NCBI GenBank assembly: GCA_965230565.1
Contig: CBDDLH010000015.1
Span: 310,001 to 374,000 of the forward strand
Source of the DNA: BCD1 sp965230565
GTDB lineage: Bacteria > Bacteroidota > Bacteroidia > Chitinophagales > Saprospiraceae
Direction: 5' to 3'
Length of the DNA: 64,000 nucleotides
Shown here piece after piece: positions 1 to 9,336 of the stretch. How positions within the stretch are numbered: position 1 is the first letter of the stretch; every line of letters begins with the position of its first letter. The notes below the pieces were generated by a model that saw only the letters and a list, made by a program, of their open reading frames with translations, was not told the origin of the DNA and ran no database searches. A program made the position numbers and the translations under genes.

Positions 1-25
1 TCGGGTTGCAGGTTGCGTGTTATGG
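1..25. repeat. degenerate heptad repeat (GGGTTGC-like)
   Basis: The first bases of the window read as a run of 7-bp phrases, GGGTTGC, AGGTTGC, GTGTTAT. The same vocabulary recurs at 29622-29696 and 59530-59563. The array is probably cut by the window edge. The rest of 26-160 shows no gene or clear signal. Confidence 0.55.
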
Positions 26-160
26 ATTTTTTCTAAAGACACTCATTTTCCTTGTGGGTTGAAGTTGAAACATTTAAAATCAACTGTAGTAATTGAACTT
101 GTAAAATGTACCATGTAACTCGCAGCTTTGATAAAATAATTAAAAGATTCTTACAAAATG

Positions 161-199
161 AAAAAACGGGAGCATTGATACCTCAATGTCCCGTTTTTT
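161..199 (-). terminator. bidirectional intrinsic terminator
   Basis: A long hairpin: left arm 161-178, right arm 183-199, with one bulged G and a TACC loop. The arms start in an A-run and end in a T-run, so it can act in both directions. It lies 30 bp beyond the stop codon of the minus-strand molybdopterin oxidoreductase gene, so it probably ends that operon. Confidence 0.8.
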
Positions 200-205
200 A
201 GTATT

Positions 206-228
206 AACAGGTTAAAACCTGTTCTACG
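206..228. repeat. tight palindrome with CTACG tail
   Basis: AACAGGTT, a 2-nt spacer, AACCTGTT, then CTACG, directly at the 3' end of the molybdoenzyme gene. A similar layout (7-bp arms, 2-nt spacer, GCTACG tail) is found at 6163-6184 next to another stop codon, so this looks like a dispersed REP-like unit. Confidence 0.5.
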
Positions 229-3144
229 TTATTTGTTCTCCCAAAGCTCGTCCTTCACACCACCTTTCTCATCCATATTATCAATATAATAGGCGAGTTT
301 ATGCGGTTTGATCGGGCGTTTCAGCCATAATGGACGACGCAACCCGTTTGGTCCGGGAGCCGGACGAGTCATGGCGAGCCATTCTTTATAGTTTTCGAAT
401 GATTTATTCGTATCTACAAAGATGTCACCGTATTTATCGTTAGGTCCAGGCACTTCGATGCGAATGCGCTGCAACCAGGCATGGTGACCACTGATCGGGT
501 CCGGATGTACTGCATGGGTGATGTTCTGATGAACACCTCCGTCAGTCCAGAAGATACGTGAACTATCAGCATCATCACTCTGGAATGGACGAATTCCCGC
601 AAGGGTCTTCATCTTCCAGCCGCCGTTTCCGTCATTCTCGATACCCACCGTATTGGTAGCCCAGCGGTTTCCGATTTTATCCTGAGGCCTTCTCCATCTT
701 CCGATGTGGTGTGAACAGGCCACAACCCCCGGCTTTATGGATTGAGTAACCCAGACTTTATCCACGAAATATCCGATATCAGTCACAATTTTCACCAGAT
801 CTCCTGTTTTGAAACCAAACTTGTTCGCTTCCTGCGGATGCATCCAGATAGGGTTCCTGTTGGAAATCTCTACAAGCCATTTGGCATTACCGGAACGGGA
901 GTGAATCAATGTCGGCAACCTAAAGTTTGGCACCAGACAGTATTCGTTCTTCGACTTATCCAGTTTCTCCGGATGGATATGACTCTTGATGTATCTCGGA
1001 ACAGCATACTCCGGCCATTTCCAATCCACCATGGTTTGTGAATAGAACTCATTTTTACGTGAAGGCGTAGGGAAACCAACATAAGCTGTATCATCGATCA
1101 TGATACCAATATCGCTTCCGTTCTTGCGGATCACGCCGGTCTTTTCATCCGTTTCAGAACCTTTCAGTTGTTCTTCCGATAAGGTATGCTCATTTTTGTT
1201 GTATGAGAATTTCTCTATCTCAAAAGCACCGTATTTACGCATATATTCCAACTCGGCAAACTGGCCTGTGAAACCATCGGCTTTAGCAGCTTCCGGTAAA
1301 CCTTTGATACGTTCGAAAATATACTGATAGTATTCGTCGATGTTGATCTTCTCTCCTTCTCTGTACGGAGACATGAAGTGCTCACGAATACCCAGGTCAC
1401 CATCTTTATCGATACGCCAGGACAACTCGATCCAGAATTCGTCTTCTTCCCAGACTTCTCCAGGATTTACCTCATAGGTGAATTCAACTTTTTTACCTTC
1501 GCGCCTTGCAGCTTCACGCAATACAGGTTGTCTGAAAGCGCACCACATACCACCGTGAGTTGCATAACTGTTGATGTCATGTCTCTCAGCAGAGTGCCCC
1601 ATCGGCAGAACGTAATCCGCAAAGAATGCAGTTTCGTTCCATGTCGGGGTCAGGGCGATGTGGTTACCGAACATATTCTCATCCATAAAGGCCTCCATCC
1701 AGGTAAATCCGTCAGGATAGGTCCAGACCGGGTTGAATACACGGCTGAAGTAAACATCCATTTTGCCCCTACCCTCTTTGAGGAAGTGTGGCAGCAGGAA
1801 GCTCATTTCAAAGAATGACAAAGGATATTCGTTCGGGAAGTGCAATTCGTTCCAGAACTTCTGAGCCGGAGGTACGTCGAAGAATTGTGGTTTGAATTTC
1901 GCCCAACTATTTGGTGAAGTACCACCAACGGCACCTACACTACCCATTACTACGTTCAGGAAGTGCAAAGCCCGTGAAACGGACCATCCACCGAGGTTAC
2001 CGATAGAAGCAGAACGCCAGGTATGTGTAGCCAAACGACTACCGGCTTCACCGATCTTCTGTGCGATTTCCGTGATCATTTCCACTTTACATCCACTTTC
2101 CTGAGCGGCGAATTCGGGTGTAAATTCTTTATACTCATCAATCATCTTGGCGATGAAGGAATCAAAAGTACGTTCCGCATCAGGATGAACTTTTTCGAGG
2201 TATTCGTTCCAGTTCACCCATTTTTCCATGTACTCGCGGTTGTACCAGCCATTCTCCAAAATAATCTTGATCCAGGCAAAAATGATAGCCACCTCTGAAC
2301 CCGGATAGGTTGGCAACCAGTAATCTGACATACTCGCCGTATTGGACAAACGAGGGTCCATGGTAACGAGTTTGGCACCTTTCATTTTACCTTCGATAAT
2401 ACGCTGAGCGTGCGGGTTAAAGTAGTGCCCTGACTCGAGGTGAGCAGAGATCAGCAAAATAACCTTTGCATTGGTATGATCCGGTGACGGACGGTCGTGG
2501 CCGTACCAAAGTGCATATCCGGTACGCGCACCGGCAGAACAAATATTCGTATGGCTGTTGTGTCCATCGATTCCCCAGGCCTGCAATACACGGTTGGTGT
2601 ATCCTTCGTGGCCGGGACGACCTACGTGGTAGGCCACTTCATTCTGGCGACCTTCCTTGAGTGCCTTGCGGATCTTTGCGGCGATCTCGTCAAGTGCCTG
2701 ATCCCAGGAGATACGTTCCCATTCACCATCTCCACGCTTTCCTTTACGCTTTAATGGGTATAGGATACGATCCGGATCGGTCAGCTGATTGATCGTAGCG
2801 GGCCCTTTGGCGCAGTTACGCCCCCGGCTTCCCGGGTGATAGGGATTTCCTTCCAGCTTACGGATCTTATTGGTTTCCTTATCGATAAAGGCCGTCAGTC
2901 CACAAGCTGATTCACAGTTGAAACAGGTGGTCGGAACGATGGAATAATGTTTTTTCTCACGAAGCGGCCATGATTTGGCTTCGTATTCTACCCAATCATT
3001 CCACTGCTCAGGCGGCGGAAAATTGGTCAGTTGCCCCTCCTCCGTCAAACGGTCGGTCGGGGCTCCCCAATCATCATGCAGATCAGGGATGATCTTTAGC
3101 TTTTCAGCTATTTTTTCTATTATAGATGGCTTTTTATGTCCCAT
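229..3144 (-). CDS. molybdopterin oxidoreductase, catalytic subunit (DMSO reductase superfamily)
   Basis: This 971-aa protein is a Mo/W-bisPGD enzyme catalytic subunit. The N-terminal [4Fe-4S] motif is C74-x2-C77-x3-C81 with C111. It is followed by the usual molybdopterin oxidoreductase domains and a C-terminal dinucleotide-binding domain (about 720-950). C202, in the segment SHTNIC, sits where PsrA/ArrA-type enzymes carry the cysteine Mo ligand; this is an inference from position. No twin-arginine signal is present, so the enzyme probably works on the cytoplasmic face. It lies 62 bp downstream of the ferredoxin/NrfD fusion gene, which would link it to the quinone pool. Families with a cytoplasmic catalytic subunit and an NrfD-like partner include the SoeABC sulfite dehydrogenases and PadBCD phenylacetyl-CoA oxidoreductases. 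The substrate cannot be named from sequence alone. Confidence 0.88.
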   Translation of the reverse strand: MGHKKPSIIEKIAEKLKIIPDLHDDWGAPTDRLTEEGQLTNFPPPEQWNDWVEYEAKSWPLREKKHYSIVPTTCFNCESACGLTAFIDKETNKIRKLEGNPYHPGSRGRNCAKGPATINQLTDPDRILYPLKRKGKRGDGEWERISWDQALDEIAAKIRKALKEGRQNEVAYHVGRPGHEGYTNRVLQAWGIDGHNSHTNICSAGARTGYALWYGHDRPSPDHTNAKVILLISAHLESGHYFNPHAQRIIEGKMKGAKLVTMDPRLSNTASMSDYWLPTYPGSEVAIIFAWIKIILENGWYNREYMEKWVNWNEYLEKVHPDAERTFDSFIAKMIDEYKEFTPEFAAQESGCKVEMITEIAQKIGEAGSRLATHTWRSASIGNLGGWSVSRALHFLNVVMGSVGAVGGTSPNSWAKFKPQFFDVPPAQKFWNELHFPNEYPLSFFEMSFLLPHFLKEGRGKMDVYFSRVFNPVWTYPDGFTWMEAFMDENMFGNHIALTPTWNETAFFADYVLPMGHSAERHDINSYATHGGMWCAFRQPVLREAARREGKKVEFTYEVNPGEVWEEDEFWIELSWRIDKDGDLGIREHFMSPYREGEKINIDEYYQYIFERIKGLPEAAKADGFTGQFAELEYMRKYGAFEIEKFSYNKNEHTLSEEQLKGSETDEKTGVIRKNGSDIGIMIDDTAYVGFPTPSRKNEFYSQTMVDWKWPEYAVPRYIKSHIHPEKLDKSKNEYCLVPNFRLPTLIHSRSGNAKWLVEISNRNPIWMHPQEANKFGFKTGDLVKIVTDIGYFVDKVWVTQSIKPGVVACSHHIGRWRRPQDKIGNRWATNTVGIENDGNGGWKMKTLAGIRPFQSDDADSSRIFWTDGGVHQNITHAVHPDPISGHHAWLQRIRIEVPGPNDKYGDIFVDTNKSFENYKEWLAMTRPAPGPNGLRRPLWLKRPIKPHKLAYYIDNMDEKGGVKDELWENK

Positions 3145-3206
3145 AATATTTTATTCAAAAATTTAAAAAATCAACTTTCATACATCAATCTACGATCTTC
3201 AATTCT

Positions 3207-4805
3207 CTATGAAAGTGAAATCCTTTGCGGAGCCTCGACCCAGATTTTCTCAGTCAAATAAATTCCAATCAAAACAATCGCACTGGCAATGGCCATTGTA
3301 ACCGGAGTAAGATCGACAAAGAACAACATCAGCAATGGAATGATATTTCCAAAGATCATTACGCCACCCCAGAACATGTTTTTGTACATGCCTTTGGTGA
3401 TCATCTTAACGGTACGCTTAGCATCTGAAGTTGGGTGCGTGATATTGATCTCTACGAGGATGGTGAAAAAGTTCACCAAAATACCTGTAACGAGTACCAC
3501 TTTCAGGAAGTCCATCCAGGAAGCATGACTGTCTGCAAAAAGACTTAGGATACCAAAAGCTGCAGCACCTGCCATAAAACTGTGTACCAGCATATGGATC
3601 ACAAGCGCAGGACTTTGCCAGAAATCACGACCTTTTGCCTGTGCGAACAGGAAGGCAGTATAAATAGCCACTACAACGCCGATGATAGCTGTCAGCCACA
3701 TCAATGGAGTCTGGAAAGCTTCAACTTTGAAATATTTCAACACTCCAAGCAAAGTGATCAATCCTCCATAAGCAGTGATGGAGTAACCTCCTTTAACTAA
3801 CCATGATTTCCATTGTGGTCTGAAGATCACATTGAGGAAACGTTTTGGCTGATCCAGGTCCATTACCAGCAACGCGCCGGTCGCGGTTAGGAAGAATAAT
3901 GCCAAACCGAGGGTCCACCAGTAGGTAGTATCGCTGAAATCTTTTCCGAATAGGGTAGCTAAGAATAATACGAGGAAAGAACCGGCAGAGATGGCCTTTG
4001 TCCATACATATCCGGAAACTTCCCATCCCCAAAGAATACCTTTATTAGGTGCCTGGTAAGCTCTTCTTGGTTTACCTCGCATCACATCAAGCAAGGTGCT
4101 GCCGCTGTCAATGTTCTCATCATTACTTTTCTGAATAGCATCGATAACGTCAGGATTGGTAAAGGCCATTTTTTCGGCTTCTTTGGCATAATGTCCTACT
4201 CCGAGGGTTTGTGCACTCCACATGGATACGTCATCCACAGCTGCACTTGGCTGGAGGGAAGCCTGGTCACCATCGATGTAGAAAAGATTAGGATTGGTGC
4301 CTTTCTCACCTTTACGAACAGAAACCTGCTGTCTGGCAAGTAATTGTGCAATTTCGGATTCAGGATTTTCCATGTCTCCGGAGATAATAGCGTGCTCCGG
4401 GCAAACATTAACACAGGCTGGCTCTAAACCGATATCCACACGATGGGCACAGTAATTACACTTGGCAGCTGTGTGGGTTTTCGGGTCGATGTAAAGCGCA
4501 TCGTAAGGACATGCCTGCGTACAGGACTTACAGGCTATACATCTTCTGTTGTCAAAATCCACGATACCGTCATCGCGGATAAACAGAGATTCGACAGGGC
4601 AAATCTCTACACAGGGTGCGTCTGTACAATGGTTACAGCGCATTACGGAAAATAGTCTTCTCGAATCCGGGAATGTGCCTTTTTCAATGTACTTGACCCA
4701 CGTTCTGTTGACACCTACCGCAACGTCATGTTCAGACTTACATGCGGTGGTACATGCATGACAACCAATGCATTTTCGATTGTCAATAACAAAACCGTAC
4801 TTCAT
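3207..4805 (-). CDS. fused 4Fe-4S ferredoxin (NrfC-like) and NrfD-type membrane subunit
   Basis: A 532-aa natural fusion of an electron-transfer subunit and a membrane anchor. Residues 1-170 hold four cysteine clusters (CIGCHAC, CNHCTDAPC, CIACKSC, CNYC with a later CVNVC), as in NrfC/PsrB/DmsB proteins with four [4Fe-4S] centres. A polar linker of about 90 residues follows. Residues 265-515 contain about eight hydrophobic helices of the NrfD/PsrC type, which exchange electrons with quinone and lack haem. It is the first gene of an operon with the molybdopterin oxidoreductase. In most relatives the two parts are separate genes. No Tat or Sec signal precedes the ferredoxin part, in line with a cytoplasm-facing catalytic module. 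Confidence 0.87.
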   Translation of the reverse strand: MKYGFVIDNRKCIGCHACTTACKSEHDVAVGVNRTWVKYIEKGTFPDSRRLFSVMRCNHCTDAPCVEICPVESLFIRDDGIVDFDNRRCIACKSCTQACPYDALYIDPKTHTAAKCNYCAHRVDIGLEPACVNVCPEHAIISGDMENPESEIAQLLARQQVSVRKGEKGTNPNLFYIDGDQASLQPSAAVDDVSMWSAQTLGVGHYAKEAEKMAFTNPDVIDAIQKSNDENIDSGSTLLDVMRGKPRRAYQAPNKGILWGWEVSGYVWTKAISAGSFLVLFLATLFGKDFSDTTYWWTLGLALFFLTATGALLVMDLDQPKRFLNVIFRPQWKSWLVKGGYSITAYGGLITLLGVLKYFKVEAFQTPLMWLTAIIGVVVAIYTAFLFAQAKGRDFWQSPALVIHMLVHSFMAGAAAFGILSLFADSHASWMDFLKVVLVTGILVNFFTILVEINITHPTSDAKRTVKMITKGMYKNMFWGGVMIFGNIIPLLMLFFVDLTPVTMAIASAIVLIGIYLTEKIWVEAPQRISLS

Positions 4806-5024
4806 GTTTAAAAAATATTTTGTGTTTGGTATTGCAGAAATTTTATGGTCTGAATTTCAGCCAATACTTTGTTGGGTGTTCGTTGCGAGTACCTGCAATA
4901 CTTCTAAAAAATAGCAACATATTAAAATATGAACAATTATACATATTTTTTATGTTCTGGAACATATTTTGAATTGGAAAGCGGAAAGTAAAATGCTTAT
5001 TTATATTGATTCTAAATAAAAAAG

Positions 5025-5100
5025 AGCCGGCCTGCCAACCGGTTGCATTTAATCCTCAATGAACTAAAAAAAGGTCAAATGCAAAGGTGGCAGACCGGCC
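5025..5100. repeat. imperfect inverted repeat, ~25-bp arms
   Basis: Arms 5025-5050 and 5078-5100 (GCCGG...TTGCATTT against AATGCAAA...CCGGCC) pair with a few mismatches around a 27-bp loop. It lies in the 440-bp gap 4806-5244, between the start of the NrfD fusion gene and the end of the next minus-strand gene. It could be a terminator or a mobile palindromic unit. The rest of 4806-5020 is AT-rich with nothing recognisable. Confidence 0.5.
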
Positions 5101-5130
5101 GAATAGAGCGAGTTAATACAGTTATTTTTT

Positions 5131-5215
5131 TACGGTTTACGGTTTACGGCTTACGGTTGGACGGTGGACGGTTTACTTACGGTGGACGGTGGACGGTGGA
5201 CGGTGGACGGTGGAC
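5131..5215. repeat. heptad tandem array (TTTACGG / TGGACGG)
   Basis: An unmistakable 7-bp periodic tract. Copies of TTACGGT-type phrases run into five or more consecutive copies of GGACGGT. It ends about 30 bp from the stop codon of the downstream minus-strand SH3b gene. Confidence 0.85.
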
Positions 5216-5244
5216 GACTTATGGTAATTTTTCATTTCCAGGTT

Positions 5245-5982
5245 TTAGCATCCTCCTTCAGAGTAAATAATTAAATTATTGCCTTCCTGTTTTATAGATA
5301 TTGAACCAGATTCATATAATATCAGTACAGAATGATCTGATTCGATTAAAATTTGATTTTGTTCAAATTCTGAGCTACTGAATACTTTAAATAAATTTTG
5401 GTTGTCAAAGAGCAAAAAACCTTCGTTAATTCTTGCTCCGGGAATTATGATTTGCCCCTCTCCTCCCCCTGTTGTTTTTTCAGAATAAGAAGATATTCCG
5501 TTGTTAAAGATAATTTCGCGCTTTGAATAGTCCGAATTTGGAATAGGCTTGCTGTTATTTTCTTCACGGATTCCAAATTCTCTTTTTCCCCAGGTTTCTA
5601 TAGGTTCCAAATCCGCATCAGAAATAAAACGTAAAGCTGGCAAATTGGATAAATAAGCATCAAACACAAACCCTTCGACGCTACCTCTTCTTACTTTAAC
5701 CCAAATACCTTTTAAATAAAGATCTTTGATAACACTTTTACTTTCATCCTCAACTTCAAGCACCTTGATTAAATTCCTGAAATCTGTGGTTTCTACAATG
5801 CTAATAGAATCACCATAAGCTAATTTCCCAATCCGTTTGCCTTCTTTCGAGGGAGCATCACGAATAACCAACCCTGATTTTGCCCAAACGTATCTCAATT
5901 TATTTTCCTGGGCTTTTACACTTGTTATTCCTAAAAGGAAAAAAGCAAATACAAACAGAAGCAGAATTTGTGGGTTTTTCAT
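5245..5982 (-). CDS. secreted SH3b-domain protein
   Basis: A 245-aa protein with a cleavable signal peptide (about 1-25, ending VKAQ). A bacterial SH3-like domain follows (about 30-115; note VIRDAPS, IGKLAYGD, IWVKVRRG, EGFVFDAYL). Bacterial SH3 domains usually bind peptidoglycan or other cell-wall ligands; the ligand here is unknown. The C-terminal half (about 120-245) matches nothing I recognise and ends in Gly-Gly-Cys. The next gene on the same strand (6187-7179) is a longer paralogue with the same N-terminal layout. They are 204 bp apart, so they may be transcribed separately. Confidence 0.75.
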   Translation of the reverse strand: MKNPQILLLFVFAFFLLGITSVKAQENKLRYVWAKSGLVIRDAPSKEGKRIGKLAYGDSISIVETTDFRNLIKVLEVEDESKSVIKDLYLKGIWVKVRRGSVEGFVFDAYLSNLPALRFISDADLEPIETWGKREFGIREENNSKPIPNSDYSKREIIFNNGISSYSEKTTGGGEGQIIIPGARINEGFLLFDNQNLFKVFSSSEFEQNQILIESDHSVLILYESGSISIKQEGNNLIIYSEGGC

Positions 5983-6162
5983 TGCTAGAATTTTTTAATC
6001 AAGGAAATAGATACTTTGCGAGCCTGGCGCTTCCATTGCGCCCATAGCGGTTAAACTCCCCAGGCAAACCAGAAAGAACCTTTTTTTTCCTTTAAAGGCT
6101 CCCTCTGATTTGGGGAATTCATAAGGTTTAATGGGAAGTCCTGCAGATTTTTTGGGAGTCCT

Positions 6163-6184
6163 GCAGACTGAAGTCTGCGCTACG
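6163..6184. repeat. tight palindrome with GCTACG tail
   Basis: GCAGACT, a GA spacer, AGTCTGC, then GCTACG, three bases from the stop codon of the following minus-strand gene. Just before it a 15-bp phrase (GGGARGTCCTGCAGA) is directly repeated. The layout matches 206-228. Confidence 0.55.
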
Positions 6185-6186
6185 TA

Positions 6187-7179
6187 TTAATAACAATCGG
6201 GGAAGTAGAAGCTGGTTTCGTAGTGGAGCAATTCTCCGTTGCCCTTATCAGCGGTGGAGCTCAGGAATAACTTCAATTCTGCATAGAATTCTCCGAAGTA
6301 CAGCAGATAGTCGTCCTTCCTGTCTCCATCAAGGTCTGCACGGCAAAGGATGCCTGACGGAAACTCTTCCTCTGAATTGAGGATTTGTTCCAATCGGCCA
6401 TGGGTGAAAACAAGATCAGTTTCCATCCATGTCCCTTCTTCAAAAGAATCCCTGATTTCCAGTCCGTTTTCCTCCAGCAACGGATCATTGATGAAGTTTC
6501 CGGCTTCACTCCAGTTGAAAAAGCTGTTATTATCTTCAGAATAGGTGTACATGGCTCCATTGAGCATACCCACATTCATAGGCATTTTGCTGCCGATGAC
6601 CAATTTCAGGTTTTTGTTATCATCAGTACTTGTGCACAACCAGGCGCCATTGTCGTAATAGGTGATGAAAAAGCTGAGCTCCACCTTCTTCAATGCCGGT
6701 TTACCATCCAAATTGTAAAGTCCATACCAATGCCAATCCGGATTGTAGTCGACTACATTGCTGCACTCCTGCATCTCCGGAAGGACAATGGTATAATCGG
6801 ATGTTTGCGTTGGTTTTTCGAATAATGTATTTTGGGCTCCAAGGAATGAATTAAACATATATCCTTCCATTCCGGAATATCTCACCTTTACCCAATAACC
6901 TGTTATCGGCACATTGGTGATTGCCTGATTGCCTCCGTAAAAGAAGGTATGGGTACCGATGGTCTCTTTGCCATAATAAACAGTATCTATGATCTCAACC
7001 TCTTGTCCGTAGGCAACAGCGATTAGTTTTTTGGAGTGGAGATTTGGTTGAGCTCTCAGGTTAAGTCCATTGGTGGAAATGACTACATTTTGATTGGGGT
7101 TTGGCTGGGAATAATCCGCATTATTGGCGAAAAGCATATTTCCGAAAAGCAAAACGATGATTAAAAAGATGGTTCTCAT
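6187..7179 (-). CDS. secreted SH3b-domain protein, long paralogue
   Basis: A 330-aa protein with an N-terminal signal peptide (about 1-19, ending MLFANN). An SH3b-like domain follows (about 30-118; NLRAQPNLHSKKLIAVAYGQ, GYWVKVRYSG, GYMFNSFLG), closely similar in layout to the neighbour at 5245-5982. The remainder includes a short DLDGDRKDDYLLYFG stretch that resembles FG-GAP/calcium-binding aspartate repeats. An envelope or periplasmic role is likely, but no catalytic motif was seen. Codon usage and composition look like the neighbours. Confidence 0.75.
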   Translation of the reverse strand: MRTIFLIIVLLFGNMLFANNADYSQPNPNQNVVISTNGLNLRAQPNLHSKKLIAVAYGQEVEIIDTVYYGKETIGTHTFFYGGNQAITNVPITGYWVKVRYSGMEGYMFNSFLGAQNTLFEKPTQTSDYTIVLPEMQECSNVVDYNPDWHWYGLYNLDGKPALKKVELSFFITYYDNGAWLCTSTDDNKNLKLVIGSKMPMNVGMLNGAMYTYSEDNNSFFNWSEAGNFINDPLLEENGLEIRDSFEEGTWMETDLVFTHGRLEQILNSEEEFPSGILCRADLDGDRKDDYLLYFGEFYAELKLFLSSTADKGNGELLHYETSFYFPDCY

Positions 7180-7578
7180 GGTGATATTTTTTATTGTTGT
7201 CGTTGATTACACCACAAATTTGCGGGGAAAAGTCTGACCAGTCACGGGCAAACGATTATTCGTAAGGATCTGCTTAGTATTCGTAAGTCAGATGAGAAAA
7301 ATAACTTTGACATCCTTGGTTTAAAGGGAAATGTGAGCACTGTTTTAAAGTTCCGCCCGGATTACCTGAAGAAAAGTTGAGTAATTTTGCCTTATAATTT
7401 TCCGGGAAAATACTCCTGAGAAAAAAATTCTCATTACTTTTAAGTTTCACATTCTTTGAAAATATTAAAAACAACTTTTCGATTTGTTTGAGTGAAACTC
7501 CTTTCATTTTCTTTTTCCAGGTGTTACCATTAAATGGAATCGAAAAGTTTTTTATAGCATTACTTAAAACCTTTTGAC
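7180..7578. other. gene-free AT-rich interval
   Basis: This 399-bp gap lies between divergently transcribed genes and must contain both promoters. A 77-codon minus-strand reading frame (7274-7507) lacks any recognisable motif and looks like chance. I could not find a perfect TAnnTTTG octamer close to either start. Confidence 0.5.
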
Positions 7579-8499
7579 ATGAAAATCCTAACTGTAATTC
7601 TGGGAGTAGTTTTTGTACTCCTTGTATTGAGTCTCCTGGCCAGCACTATTATGGAGCTCATCGCTGCATTTTTGCATTTACGCGGAAAAAACCTAAAAAA
7701 AGCATTGGGGAACATGCTTGTGGGGCTAAAAGATGACGGAACCACTGAGGATGAATCTTTCCTTAAAAAGTTCCACAATAATGCCTTATTCCGTCAACTT
7801 TCCCATAAATACAGTAATAAGACCACCAACCCACCATCTTATCTGAGTTCAAAATCCTTTCAATCGATCTTATTTGACATTATTCTTGGTGATGAAAAAA
7901 TTTCCGAGCAGGATATCATGGCAGAGATCAAAAATATTGATAATGCAGACCTCCGGAATGTACTGACCCAGCTTGTCCGGGATGCAGACGGGAAACTGGA
8001 AGATTTTAAGAAAAATGTAGAAACCTGGTATGATTCTGTTATGGACAGGGCTACCGGCTGGTATAAAAGGCAAGCCAAAAAGATTCTGATATATGTTGGT
8101 CTGGTTATGGCTATCATTCTGAACGCAGATACACTGGCCATTTATGAACGTCTGGAATCCGATCCGGAAACGCTGGCACAGGTTGTGGCCATGGCCGAGG
8201 AGATGGCAGCAAAACCTGACAGCGCCAGTATCGTAAAACAAAATATGAGTTTCGAAGAAGCCTCTGATGAGATCAATTATATTCTTGAAAACAACCTCAA
8301 CAGCATCAAATCTCCATTGGGACTTGGCTGGAAAAATGTAGATTTTGAAAAAATAACCGTTTATGACTGGCTCACCAAGGCCCTTGGATGGATCATCACA
8401 GCTTTGGCGATTTCCCTGGGCGCACCTTTTTGGTTTGATATATTAAAGAAAATCGTGAGTATCAGAAGTTCGGGAGGTACTACTACCGAAAAGAAATAA
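7579..8499 (+). CDS. membrane protein of unknown function
   Basis: A 306-aa protein with an N-terminal transmembrane helix (about 2-25). A charged, mostly helical middle (about 30-165) follows, then a second helix (about 170-188, ILIYVGLVMAIILNADTLAI). A soluble segment then leads to a third helix near the C-terminus (about 268-290, ending in FWFDILKKIV). This layout occurs in an uncharacterised family of bacterial inner-membrane proteins, and I cannot assign a function. It is followed by a strong terminator, so it is probably a single-gene unit. Confidence 0.65.
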   Translation: MKILTVILGVVFVLLVLSLLASTIMELIAAFLHLRGKNLKKALGNMLVGLKDDGTTEDESFLKKFHNNALFRQLSHKYSNKTTNPPSYLSSKSFQSILFDIILGDEKISEQDIMAEIKNIDNADLRNVLTQLVRDADGKLEDFKKNVETWYDSVMDRATGWYKRQAKKILIYVGLVMAIILNADTLAIYERLESDPETLAQVVAMAEEMAAKPDSASIVKQNMSFEEASDEINYILENNLNSIKSPLGLGWKNVDFEKITVYDWLTKALGWIITALAISLGAPFWFDILKKIVSIRSSGGTTTEKK

Positions 8500-8530
8500 G
8501 CTTCTCACATAACAAGCAAATTAAAATTTC

Positions 8531-8581
8531 AAAGCCCTCCTTAAACCGTATTATCTTTTCATTCGGTTTGGGGAGGGCTTT
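8531..8581 (+). terminator. intrinsic terminator hairpin
   Basis: Arms 8531-8548 and 8564-8581 (AAAGCCCTCC...AAACCG against CGGTTT...GGAGGGCTTT) form a long stem directly after the membrane-protein gene and only a few bases before the next start codon. Confidence 0.8.
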
Positions 8582-8586
8582 AATTA

Positions 8587-9324
8587 ATGGTTATGAAATT
8601 AATTCAATTAACAGACCTACACCTGGGACTAGCCGGAGAAGATACCCGTGGAATTGATGTGCGCAGTAATTTTTTAAAAGCGCTCGAAATAGTAGAAAAA
8701 CACCAGCCAGATGCTCTGGTTATCTCAGGGGATATTTGTTATCGGGCCCCGGAATTACCCATTTATGAATGGATGGCCATGCAAATGGAAAGACTCAACC
8801 TACCCTGGGAGGTTATTCCCGGCAATCATGACGACATTGATATGATGAGGCAGTTTTTAAATATTGAAAAGGATATCAAGCCGGATGGATTGTATTTTAC
8901 CCGAAAAATTGCCGGTGAAAACATCATTTTCCTGGATTCAGGACCTGCAACTATGCAGGCAGCTCAATTAGAATGGCTGGAGCAACAACTTCAAAAAAAC
9001 CAAAAGGATCTCATCATTTTTATACACCACCCTCCTATCCTGTGCGGTGTTCCTTATATGGACAAGAAACACGCCTTTAAAAGTCGGGAGGAAATCAAGG
9101 AAATCCTTTTAGCGCATAATCATAACCTGACCATCTTCACAGGGCATTACCACGTTGAAAAAACGGTAAGATTAAAAAACCTGGAAGTCAATATCACCCC
9201 ATCGACCTTCTTCCAGATCAGCCAGGAAACCATTGATTTCTCTGTTGACCACAAAAGACCAGGCTTCCGTATCATTGAAAAAGACGAAGAGGTTTTGAGG
9301 CACCGGGTAGTTTATTATGACTAA
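8587..9324 (+). CDS. metallophosphoesterase (CpdA/Icc-like)
   Basis: A 245-aa calcineurin-like phosphoesterase. All metal-binding blocks are present in order: TDLHLG near the N-terminus, GDICY, GNHDD, HHPP and GHYHVE. Cytosolic relatives hydrolyse cyclic nucleotides or other phosphodiesters; the substrate is not visible from sequence. There is no signal peptide, so it is probably cytoplasmic. An in-frame ATG six bases downstream (giving MKLIQLTD) is the more typical start, because family members begin with a short beta strand leading directly to the D-x-H motif. The next gene starts 13 bp downstream. Confidence 0.85.
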   Translation: MVMKLIQLTDLHLGLAGEDTRGIDVRSNFLKALEIVEKHQPDALVISGDICYRAPELPIYEWMAMQMERLNLPWEVIPGNHDDIDMMRQFLNIEKDIKPDGLYFTRKIAGENIIFLDSGPATMQAAQLEWLEQQLQKNQKDLIIFIHHPPILCGVPYMDKKHAFKSREEIKEILLAHNHNLTIFTGHYHVEKTVRLKNLEVNITPSTFFQISQETIDFSVDHKRPGFRIIEKDEEVLRHRVVYYD

Positions 9325-9336
9325 ATTTATTTTCAC

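Noticed and set aside
7274..7507. A 77-codon minus-strand frame
   Set aside because: No signal peptide, motif or promoter, and the composition is that of the surrounding AT-rich DNA.
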